From Datisca glomerata (lineage: Eukaryota > Streptophyta > Magnoliopsida > Cucurbitales > Datiscaceae), in the NCBI GenBank assembly GCA_003255025.1, contig QANY01002976.1, positions 744,001-808,000 on the forward strand: a DNA stretch of 64,000 nucleotides, read 5' to 3'. Below the pieces are notes generated by a model. The model was not told the DNA's origin. It ran no database searches and saw nothing but the letters and a program-made list of their open reading frames with translations. The position numbers and the translations under genes were made by a program. Shown in pieces: positions 27,101 to 36,352 of this stretch (its first letter is position 1; the number at the start of each line of letters is the position of its first letter).

Positions 27101-30100
27101 CGTCAACACACGTATGCATCTTTGATGGGGTCAAGCCTGAATTTGAGGCACTTCATACCCAAATCCTTAATTCCTCTCTTGTGCCATCCTTGCTTGAGAC
27201 CTTTGCCATGGTTGATGGAGATGAGCGTCGACGTCTTATCTCGGTCCCGACTCCCATCCCTGCCGCTGCTAGTAATAATGATCAGATGGTCTTTGCTGCT
27301 CGTGGTTTCTCTGGTTCTCGTCCTCCACCTGGGAGGAAATTTTGCCATCATTGTGGGAACAATGGTCATATCAAGGATACTTGTTGGAAGTTTCATTCGG
27401 AGTTGCGCGCTCAGTTACAGAAGAAGATTAATATACACACTAGATCGGCAGTGGTAGCTAGTACTTCTGTTGTCCCCAGTAATTCGGATGAGTCATCTTT
27501 CCTCTCTCAAGTAGTAGCTTTACAGGCTCAGGTGTCTCGTCTTATGTCTCAGCAGACTCCTACTATTGCTACTGCTCCTGCCTCTGATCTTACTGCCTCC
27601 ATTGCCTCAGGTACTCCCACTGCTCTCCATATTTGTACCGAGTCACCTACATGGATCTTGGATTCTAGGGCATATGATCATATGACTGGTGAGTTATCAG
27701 TTTTTTCTACGCCATTGGAACCTGTTAATGGTTCGGCACGGTTGGCTGATGGTTCTCGAACTGTTGTGAGCGGTAGAGGGACTGTACAGCTGTCTCCTGG
27801 AATTACTCTTACCTTTGTTTTTCATTTGTCAAAATTTGCTATGAACCTTTTATCTGTTAGTCGCCTAGCCAAAGCGCTAGATTGTGCTGTCATTTTCTTG
27901 GCAGCCCGCTGTTTTTTCTAGGACCGTCGTACGAAGGGGATTTTTGACAGGGGGTATGAGCGGGATGGAATATACTACTTTGACGATCCACCTCCTTCAA
28001 CCACCAGATCCTATTATTTGTGTTGCCTCTTTAGTTATTTTTTATTTTTCTGTTTCCTTTTCTTTTAGAGACTTCATTTATGGAATGCTCGTTTGGGACA
28101 TGTCAATTTTCAATATCTTTGTTCGTTATTTCCTTCGTTGATTAGTGCATGTAAACACTTTCAGTTTAAATGTGAAATTTGCGAGCTTTCGAAACATTGT
28201 CATAAGCCTTATATTTCTCGCATGAATCGATATGCTGCTGTGTTTGATTTAATTCACTCAGATGTTTGGGGTCCCTCTCCTGTTACTGCCATGTCTGGAC
28301 ACCAATATTATGTCACATTTATTGATGACCTTTCTAGATGTACATGGGTTTATTTACTTAAGAAAAAATCTGATGTCCCACATGTGCTTAAACAATTTCT
28401 TACTATGATTAAAACCCAGTATCAAATTGTTGTTCGATCAGTTCGTTCTGATAATGGGGGGGAGTATATTTCGAGTGATCTTGTCTCATCTTTCCAGTTC
28501 TTCAGCAGCTTACATGTCCATATACTCCTGAACAAAATGGGGTAGCAAAGCGCAAAAATCGCCACCTTATGGGCATTTCTCGATGCCTTCTGAAGGGAAT
28601 GTCAGTTCCTCAAATATTTTGGGACATGTCTGTTCTCACCGCAACATATTTGATTAATAGAGTTCTCAGACGAATCTTGAGAAGGCAAGCTCCTTTAGGT
28701 ATTCTTCACCCCTAAAAACCCATTTTCCCAGTTATTCCTCGTGTCTTTGGTTGTGTTTGCTTTGTTCAAAACAGGATTCCTACTCGAACAAAGTTAGACG
28801 ACAGGTCTATCCGTTGCACATTTATGGGCTACTCATCTCAGCCCAAAGGGCATCGATGTTACGATCCCTCATCTAGACAGTTTATTTCCTCTTTGGATGT
28901 TACTTTTTAGGAGAATACCTCATTCTTTTCTGGTTCCATTGATATTAGGACCGGTCTCCCATCTCTAGAGGATCTTCCCCGTCCTATCCCTATTATTGAC
29001 CCCCTTAATATTGATGCTCCCGTTATTTCTCCCACTTGTTTGCCACCTATTGCAGGTCCTCCTACCAAGGTGTATAGTCGCCGCTCTCATCTCCCTGTGC
29101 TAGACTCCTCTACGAACGAAGGTACTGATCCTCCTCCCTCTCGACGATATCCCTTGTGGGACCGTCGCCCCCAAATCGCCTCACTTTATCATATTCTACT
29201 GACCACCCTATTGAGAATCATATTTCGTATAGCGCTATGTCCAGTTTCTTTCAGGGGTTCCTCAGTCACCTTGATTCTACTGCAATTCCACAATCTGTTG
29301 GGGAAGCAATACGAGACCCACGATAGGCGGCCACCATGCAAGATGAGATGAAAGCCTTGCAAGACAATCATACTTGGGACTTTGTTGCTTTGCCTCAAGG
29401 GGAAAAAACGGTTGGATGCTGGTGGGTATTCAATCTGAAATATAATGCGGATGGAACTGTTAATCGGTACAAGGCACGTCTAGTCGCCAAGGGTTTTACT
29501 TAGATTCCTGAAAAGGATTTCAATGCAACTTTTGCTCCTGTCGTAAAGCTTACTACTGTTCATCTTATTATCTCTTTGGCTGTTTCTCACTCTTAGCTCT
29601 TGCATCATATGGATGTCTAGAATGCCTTCTTGAATGGTGATTTGGATGAGGTTATTTATATGGATCCGCCTTTGGGTTTTCGAGCTGAGGGGGAGTATTC
29701 AGGGAAAGTTAGTCTGCGAAAATCCTTGTATGGGTTGAAACAGTCTCTGCGGGCTTGGCTTGCTCGGTTTAGTGCAGTTGTGCTTGAGTTGGGGTTTCGT
29801 AGATGTCACTCTGACCATATTCGTTTTATCAGACGGAATTCATTAGGGCAATGTGTCATCCTCTCTGTGTATGTGGACGATATCATCTTGACTGGTGAGG
29901 ACAATATCGGCATTACCAAGGTCAAGAAAGATCTTAGTTCAGCTTTTGATATCAAGGACCTGGGGGCGGAAGTATTTTTTAGGTATTGAGGTTGCTCGTT
30001 CCAAGGCAGGTATCTCTCTCTCCCATCTGCACCTATGGATCCGAATGTCAAACTTTCAGCTGAATCAGGTGAACTCTTAACGGATCCGAGTATGTATCAA

Positions 30101-33100
30101 AGATTGGTTGGAAGACTTATTTATCTGACCAACGCACATCCTGATTTAGCTTTCTGTTAGCCTTGTGAGCCAGTTTATGCATGTTCCTCGTACATCACAT
30201 TTGGATGCAGTTTACCACATTTTGAGGTACTTGAAGTCTTCTTCGGGCCTCGATCTTTTTTATTCCTCCAAAAATACACCTGATGTGTCCTACTTTACTG
30301 ATGCAGACTAAATCTGGTATTTGTACTTTTTATAGTAATCATCTTCTTTCCTAGAAAAGCAAGAAGCAGTATGTGGTTTCTCGGTCCTCTGCTGAGGCCG
30401 AATACAGGGCAATGGCTCAAGGGACATGTGAGATTCTTTGGCTCCATTCTATTCTAGGGGAACTCGGTTTCTTGCCCTATTTACCTTCCACATTATACTG
30501 TGACAATAAGTCGGCCTTAATGTTAGCATCAGATTTTGTTCTTCATGAACGAACCAAACATATCGACGTTGATATTCACTTCATTCGAGAGAAAGTTCGA
30601 TCAGGATCTATTTCTACAAAGTTTGTCATTCATCTGAGCAAGCTACTGATGCCCTTACAAAGCCCGTCGGTCCTACTATTCTACAGTCAAGTCTTCGCAA
30701 GCTAGGCATGATGGATATCCATGCGCCAACTTGAGGGGGAGTTTTGGATAATATTGTTTGTCTTTACTTTACTTCTCTAGTATTTAAGGGTATTTTAGTA
30801 TTTTTAGCTTTCTTGTTTATGTGTATAAATACCCCATGTACTCTCTCTTTCATTAATCTATTTGAGAATAACTCTTTAGTTTTCAAGTATATTTATCCTA
30901 CAATTTTTTCCTTGCAATCCTTGTAAAACCAGGGTTCCTGTCCCAGCACAAAAAACAAATTAGCTAAAGTAGATATGATTTATGCACAAAAGAAGACCAA
31001 TTTTGTTGCAATGCACAATGTTGAAATTAAATGACGACTTAATGGAACATAAAAATCACTAAATAGAAGGGGGCATCCATTGCATTAATTGCATATAACC
31101 AAAACAAACTAGAAATGAGCTAAGAAGACTTACATTTTGAGTTTTCACAAGAAGTGAGATAGTGTCCTTGTTGAGCTTTCCACTAATTGCTCTTTTAAAA
31201 GCCCACAAAACAAGGAAATGTATTACCATATTAGTAAATAAGTTCGTTCAGGATATAATAGTGGCTGGTGACAAATATCATGAGTACGACAAAATTATTA
31301 GTTCGTATCAGTAGAGTTGGGACAACAAACCTCAAGAAGGATATATAGTAAGACAAAAGTTCTTCATTGCGGAAGTCAAACGAATAAGTTATTAGGTGGC
31401 TCATATGTTCACTACTGAATATATAGTCTGCAAAGGTTTGGATAGAAGAACAATGAAAACCACAAGACAGAGAATAAAGCATTACTAACAAAGTTTTTGA
31501 AAGTCAATTTACATATAGCATGTTCATGTTTGAGATTTTGTATTATAATGCTCATCGTTTGTAGCAACTGAACCGAAATAGTGATGATCCTGCTAATTTT
31601 TAGTATTCGTACAAACTCTCCCATGAGTTGTTTCTCCATGAAAAACCTGCCAATAGTCACAACTAGTTAATTGCTTGACAACAAAAAGCATATGCCAAGG
31701 AACATTACGAAATAAGAGGTATCTCACTCAAAAAATGTTGAATCATGTTGGTCGCCATATGTGATCAACTCTGCTATCGAACGCAGCGCCTCAATAACAA
31801 AATCCTTCATGAAACATACAATTGAAAAATGCTTCTATCTATTCAAGAAAAATGAGGCAGATAGATTACTAGATCTTGAAAGACATCAATAGTAAGTATA
31901 CCTTGTTACTCTCGTTAACAATATGAATCTTCAGAAGCTGATCTGTTAAGTACCTATGCCTCAAAAAAAGTATAAATTAGACAAAACCCAGATGAAAGTG
32001 AACTGGTCATTGAGGCACATATGATTAGTTTGCAACACATTCGTTAATTGACTATATGCAGTAACATTACCAAATTATAACAGAGGAACATGTTCAAGAA
32101 GATTGCCAAATGACCTAAAGCAGTTCTGCATGTTATGATGTGTCTGCTAACATGTCCAACGAGTAACCTAGAGTGTTGAGGCTTCCTAGTGTGTCCCTCA
32201 TCATTTAACTAAGTCTACACAAAGGACTATAACCAACTTTAAGTGTGATGTTATAATGAGAGATGGAATTTAAACAAGACCATCCTTAAACCAAAAATGG
32301 ATGCAACGGTATCTTGAGAGAACTAAAGTATCTTCTACTTTACGACTCTGCCCAGAGTTCAATCTGTTCATAAGAGAAACACCTTTACTTTCTAATGGTC
32401 CCTTTGCAACTTGTTTGTCTCCTTTGTTAATTCTACAACACAGCCCTAATTTCAACACCTTTAACTAGCTTTCCAGAATTCATTCTTCAACTCCATCTCG
32501 GCCTCACAAAACCTCGAAAATGCTTTAGAATGATCTCAAACATATTAACCTCTGCTTAGAGGAATGATATCTCGCATACCTAATAAAGACTCGTAATGCT
32601 TCAGAATCCCAATCTCCTTTATCAAGCCATTCAAGGTATGAACCTTGCCAAGTCTAAAGCAATGAACACACAAGCAAGCATAAGCATGATGTTCATGTGC
32701 TTAATACTCTTCCTATACTCGGCGCTTGGAAAATAAACTCCGAAAAACAAAACCGACCAATTAAAGAAGATACCCCTCATGTCAGATATCATCCACATAG
32801 ATAGATTATGAATGTACAGTCAGAACAACTTATGGTTTATAACATTAGTGTTTTTTTAGTACAATACAATCTATTGATATAGTAACATTACATAACATGG
32901 GTGAGTTGTTTATCTCTCCTATGGGCACTGCACTACTTGTAAATAGTCCTAAAGCGAAAAATACATTATCAGTTCTTACTTAACCCAAATTGTGTGAAAA
33001 TCTGTGCAGACAAAACTAAAGTAAAAAATACTTAAAAAAAAAAACAATCCTAATTTAAGTCAAACATAACAGAAATCGATGAGGAAAGCACTAATGGCAT

Positions 33101-33276
33101 CGCAGAGTAGCACATGATAACACTAATGACGGCCTCATTTAAGTCAGGCATAACATCAATCGATGGGGAAAACCACAGAATACAAAAATTAAAGAAGATA
33201 AGAGTAAACCAAAAGTAAAAAACCTGAGTTCTTGTAAGGTAAATCGATCCTTCGATCTCCAGAAGGAAAACCACAT
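15163..33276 (-). CDS. TT9: TRANSPARENT TESTA 9 / GFS9, CLEC16A-like FPL-domain protein
   Basis: Twenty-one exons in coding order: 33276-33224, 31953-31902, 31804-31728, 31646-31513, 31427-31331, 31191-31134, 26546-26438, 26337-26214, 26129-25943, 25855-25569, 25031-24943, 24833-24763, 23655-23548, 21724-21662, 19976-19839, 17677-17572, 17489-17418, 17317-17259, 16986-16827, 16603-16437, 15417-15163. All introns are GT-AG and all phases join, giving 2466 nt (821 residues), close to the Arabidopsis length as I recall it. The N-terminus begins MWFSFWRSKDRF. The FPL region (about residues 40-190) includes DFVIEALRSIAELITYGDQ and FFMEKQLMGEFVRIL; the C-terminus ends LKPLLDLEL. Family knowledge: Arabidopsis TT9/GFS9 is a peripheral Golgi protein needed for vacuolar protein sorting and for flavonoid accumulation in the seed coat. 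Introns 6, 13, 14 and 15 hold retroelement fragments, but no exon is broken. Confidence 0.95.
17890..18900 (+). mobile_element. L1-type LINE fragment in TT9 intron 15 (zinc-binding RT tail)
   Basis: Plus-strand frames, broken by stops and shifts, contain SFHWKCIWKTKAPPKIDFLTW and then a C-x2-C then DHHLLLCHF pattern. This is the reverse-transcriptase zinc-binding domain at the end of plant LINE ORF2. Near 18660-18730 a decayed tail motif of the IWxxRxxRNxRIF kind follows. It is antisense to TT9, 5'-truncated and inactive. Confidence 0.75.
20290..21640 (+). mobile_element. L1-type LINE fragment in TT9 intron 14 (reverse-transcriptase end)
   Basis: Frames at 20319-20618 and 20591-20690 read LSKGGRCTLIKSIFSNHPIYF, TFLWKGTEKVS, INWKRDC and NKALMGKWLW. 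These are hallmarks of the region just after the reverse-transcriptase core in plant L1-type LINEs. A frameshift separates the two. The rest to about 21640 is degraded and ends in an A-rich tract. The element is antisense to TT9 and interrupted by a later LINE insertion at 21389-21510. Confidence 0.78.
21389..21510 (-). mobile_element. short LINE 3' end nested in the intron 14 LINE, with target duplication
   Basis: A 122-bp insert starts with a T-run (poly-A on the minus strand) and continues aataagaaacagaaatac. It is bounded by tttaccggtttttgactc at 21371-21388 and tttaccggttttgactc at 21511-21527. The 17-18 bp direct repeats are typical of LINE target-site duplications, so this is a strongly 5'-truncated copy inserted into an older LINE. 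Confidence 0.8.
21950..22400 (+). mobile_element. LINE 3' fragment in TT9 intron 13
   Basis: The plus strand reads as a decayed LINE ORF2 end. There is a zinc-binding-like DNNHLFMHCPS pattern around 22130-22170, then IWRIIPFVSPLNNLDIKEFKGF near 22250-22320, with several shifts and stops. It lies only about 230 bp beyond TT9 exon 14, which therefore sits between two LINE fragments. Confidence 0.6.
22570..22925 (-). mobile_element. LINE C-terminal fragment in TT9 intron 13, minus strand
   Basis: Read on the minus strand, the stretch encodes AVFAVFWVLWLERN, a stop, RIFEDAFADESVLWKKV, then a W-rich tail. This is the typical end of plant L1 ORF2. The low-coordinate end carries the gtttcct-type tail also seen at 21389 and 26740. 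Orientation is the same as TT9. Confidence 0.72.
23656..24762. other. TT9 intron 12, no element identified
   Basis: Intron between exons 12 and 13. An open frame at 24463-24672 (-) has no recognisable similarity. A 22-base phrase attaccctaatgtggtgacta recurs at about 24446 and 24721, part of the local duplications described separately. Confidence 0.55.
24693..24776. repeat. 25-bp perfect repeat duplicating the end of TT9 exon 12
   Basis: The 25 bases tatagacataccagcaagagcttct occur at 24693-24717 and again at 24752-24776, 59 bp apart. The second copy contains the last 14 coding bases of exon 12 plus its GTATGT splice donor on the minus strand. The first copy is an intronic decoy of the same exon end and donor. 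Confidence 0.9.
26740..27095 (-). mobile_element. 5'-truncated LINE fragment in TT9 intron 6, minus strand
   Basis: The minus strand encodes RKQKVLWNTGVMVVLLCLW, then ERNRRIFEES and SLWASNSKWFKN, the standard end of plant L1 ORF2, uninterrupted to a stop at 26856. Its 3' end lies at the T-run and ggataagaaac near 26740. The 5' end stops abruptly at about 27095, where plus-strand Copia sequence begins. Confidence 0.82.
27100..30950 (+). mobile_element. Copia retrotransposon lacking its 5' end, in TT9 intron 6
   Basis: It starts inside gag (FDGVKPEFEALHTQIL), with no 5' LTR or primer-binding site. In order: a zinc knuckle CHHCGNNGHIKDTCW at about 27343-27387; a protease site reading DSR instead of DSG at 27661; integrase core (HSDVWGP, RSDNGGEY) at 28250-28470; reverse transcriptase (RYKARLVAKGF, YVDDI near 29870); RNase H (SRSSAEAEYRAMA) near 30380; a purine tract ttgagggggag at 30731; and an apparent 3' LTR from about 30742. 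Many TAG stops and frameshifts make it inactive. It is antisense to TT9 and makes most of that gene's 4587-bp sixth intron. Confidence 0.9.
30742..30950 (+). repeat. apparent 3' LTR of the intron 6 Copia element
   Basis: It follows the polypurine tract directly and begins ttttggataatattg, where an intact LTR would be expected to begin TGTTGG. It contains a TATA-like tgtataaatacccc at about 30820-30835. No matching 5' LTR exists in the window, so the right boundary (here placed at ...cccagca) is an estimate. Confidence 0.5.
33053..33174. repeat. imperfect direct repeat in TT9 intron 1
   Basis: tttaagtcaaacataac followed by atcgatgaggaaa at 33053 recurs as tttaagtcaggcataac and atcgatggggaaa at about 33137. 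The shift is about 83 bp, indicating a local duplication within the intron near exon 1. Confidence 0.7.
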
Positions 33277-33467
33277 GATTGAATAATCAGAACCCCCAAT
33301 TCAGCGTCCCGTTGTTCATTCTGAACCCCAATTCGAAATCATACTAATAATGAAGATGGAAGAGTAGATTTAACCATATATATAAAGCTCAGTAACTGCC
33401 CGCCTTCAATTATGACTTTCAAGCAATTGCTGAGTAAGTTTCGATGTGAGCGTAGGGGTTTGATTTA

Positions 33468-33470
<3 letters not shown>

Positions 33471-33499
<29 letters not shown>
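33471..33499. repeat. (GA)14 microsatellite upstream of TT9
   Basis: A perfect GA dinucleotide run lies about 195 bases upstream of the TT9 start codon, reading as CT repeats in the sense direction. This is a usual position for a plant 5' UTR or core-promoter pyrimidine tract and a likely length-polymorphic marker. Confidence 0.9.
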
Positions 33500-33504
<5 letters not shown>

Positions 33505-36123
33505 CTTAATGAGGAATGACTACCAAAAAATCAAAGAATTGAAAGATAAGACAAAAACAATAAATAAAACTTGATTATGCAATTTGATTTTCAGTTATCT
33601 GTGGAAGGATACGACAGATTGAATGAGTTGGGAGAAGAAGGGTTTGACAGTGAACAAAAATTGATGCAAACTTGCCAGAAATGCAAGGGAAATGCTTTGC
33701 TGTAGCTGGAGCTGCCAAGCAAAGTGGGCGGAGTCGGGTTTTTTTACTTTGGGTCAGACTCTGCTGAACCGGCCACTCGTGCTTAATCATTGGTCTATGG
33801 ACCGGATCCCTTTTTTAATCGATGAAACCAATATTTCTTTTATACATTATACGAATAAAATATAGAGAGCCGTAAAAATGGTCATTTTTCTAGTTCAAAT
33901 TGTAAAAATGTTCAAAAAAAATTTTAATTCTAAAATTTGTCGAAACATGGTAAATAATGTATTTATCACGGTCATATTTCGGTCATTTTTACAAATAAAA
34001 AACTTTTTGACTGGTTTTACAACTCCACCCCTAAAACTTGTATTTTCCTACTATTTTTCCTAAAATGTAAATGAAAATTTATAGAAATATCACAACTATG
34101 AAAATTCCAAAGAACTAAATTAGTATTATTGAAATACATAGATAGCAACTGGAATAACAATAATATAAAAAAAAAAGTGGAGAAACTGAAAAGGACCATA
34201 AAGAAATTCAAATCGAGTCCAAACTAAACCGGAGTTCAAACTCAAATGATTCCACATGAAATAGTACTCTCTCTTCTTGGGGTTCTCAACATAAAACCAT
34301 AAAAGTTTCACAATTTTTTTAAAATAGTTACATTCAATAACTTGTCGTACAAAAGGTTGCTACTGGTTGTTTCCTAAGATAAAACGGTTGGAGATAGCTA
34401 AAGAGCACCAAACTTCACCACTTAGTCGAACGAACTTATCTGAATTCTATCATCAGAGTAACGACTGAAGAACCAAGAATCGAACTAAAACTTGAATCAA
34501 AACTTAACTAGAGCTTCAGATCATAGGAATAACTAAATAACTAATTTCTAATCGCCAAAGAGCACAAGAAACTAAAAGAAAGAATAGAAGAAGCTTTATG
34601 CTTTTGGGTGTGGAAAATAAGGAAAATACCTCCTTTTATAACATTCTTGGGGAGAGCCACCATAAATGAAATTAGGAGATAGAGCCACTTTTTTATTGAT
34701 TTTCTTAAATGGCTCAATATTTCTTTATTTGCATAAATAGTTGAATTTAACAAACTCCTATTTTTTCCTCTTTCTTCTCTCTCGTGATCTCTCCCACCTT
34801 CTTCTCTGTCTTTCTTCTATCTATGTCACGCGCCCCTCTTTGTCTTCTTCTTTTCTCTCATGCTCTCTGCATTCTTTACTGTCATGTGCGGAGAATCAAT
34901 GCTTGAGTCTCAAAACAGTCATTAAAAAAAATTTAGATCTCGTTGATGAGGAAAAAAATGCAGAACCCATTTTTTGAAGGTCGTGGAGAGGAGTGGAGCT
35001 TCTGAACTTTAAAGGTCGTGATTCTAGGGTTGAAGAATTCAATAGTTTCTTGATTTGAAGGTTTGGTTTCTGAGTTTTGAGCAAGAGAGATGTGAAGAAG
35101 AAGGAGACGGGTTTGGGCGTGGGAAATGGTATGGTACTGGTATGATGTATGATTATCATAGATGGTATATGAAAATATACTAAATATGTACTATGATATA
35201 TTGATGGTATATTAAAATATATTGTGGTATACAAATATACCATAGTATACCACAAATGGTATATAAAAATATACTACGGTATATTAAAATGTACTATGGT
35301 GTATAAATCTATAGTCTTTTTTATTTTTTATATATCGTAGTACACATGTACATAAAAAAATTATCAAAAAAGTTACAATTAAAAAAACAAGCATTATTGT
35401 AAATACAACTTTTTTTTGTCATTCTCTTACTTATTTTTAAAAATTGACTATCTTCCTAAATGAGCCAAAAATGTTTGGTCCATTTAGATAATACCAAAAA
35501 TGTTTTTGGGTTAATACACCTCTAAAAAGCCCATCATATTCCATTACAGAATATTCTAGGTGCTTTTGGGCTTCTTTATAGAAACAAATTATCCAGAGTA
35601 AAAGGATGTCCATATAGAAGTGGGCTTTTTAGACCAGCATTCGTGTCTGCAGGATGTAAGGGCACACTTAAGTCACATGCTGGACCAGGTTTGGATTTGC
35701 ACCCCTCCTTGCACGCCCGCCCGTGAGAAAGCCTCTATGCTTATCAAGTTATCAAGCTTGATCCAAGCATATCTATCTATACCACTTCCAAATTTACTCC
35801 ATATTCAATGTGTGATTTCCATAATTTCCACTCATTTTTCATTTTCATTTAGCTCACTTTGGGTGAATTTATCATTCACCCAAAAGTCAATTTTAACAAA
35901 TTAATATTCGAATTTGATGTATTCACGGAGGAAAACTCAAATCTCCAAAGATTTTACACTAATACATAATGGGTCAAATCTAAAAAATTGTTCAAAATTG
36001 ATTTATGGAAATGGTGCTTAACACCCAATTTCCAACAGTGTTTTACGTACTCGATCAATCTAACAAAACTCGTGTGCGATATTTTAAAAAAATGCTACAA
36101 GAGTCATTATAATCGATAAATTT
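33500..36123. other. TT9 upstream region and AT-rich spacer
   Basis: The first few hundred bases should include the TT9 promoter; no clear TATA box was picked. The frame at 33575-33790 (-) has no family resemblance. The rest is spacer. A CT-rich leader-like stretch at 34760-34880 lies between partly inverted ggctca motifs near 34710 and 35463, suggesting another decayed DNA element. Confidence 0.45.
35120..35310. repeat. degenerate TATAC/GGTATA repeat array
   Basis: Units of the type ggtatattaaaatatac and ggtatacaaatatacc recur about eight times in 190 bases, partly in inverted order, so the tract can fold on itself. It is non-coding; similar arrays occur inside decayed plant DNA transposons. 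Confidence 0.75.
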
Positions 36124-36352
36124 TGTTTAGTATTGGTTGAGGGACAGTTTAGTCTTTTCTTTAATTTTCTTAGCCGTTTGTTTCATTTTAGTTATATTTA
36201 AATTATTGTTTATTTTCTGGTTAGTGTAGTGAGAGTATTTTTTGTTTCTTCTCTATCACCTTCTTTCTTCTTTTTCCTTTGCTTCCTTCAAACACTGTTT
36301 CTTCTCCATTACTACTTCCCTCATCTTCTTCAATCTTTCTTGTTTTTCTTCA
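36124..36352 (+). repeat. 5' LTR of the 36-41 kb Copia element
   Basis: A 229-bp repeat from tgtttagtattgg to cttca. It aligns with 40994-41195 from ttttcttagccgtttg onward, at roughly nine bases in ten by eye. It holds about 27 more bases near its left end than the 3' LTR. Confidence 0.88.

Noticed and set aside
33471..33499. GA run as a possible CRISPR-like or regulatory array
   Set aside because: It is a simple dinucleotide microsatellite without spacers.
33575..33790. A 71-codon frame upstream of TT9, possible extra exon or uORF
   Set aside because: No family similarity; the TT9 N-terminus MWFSFWRS is complete in the exon starting at 33276.
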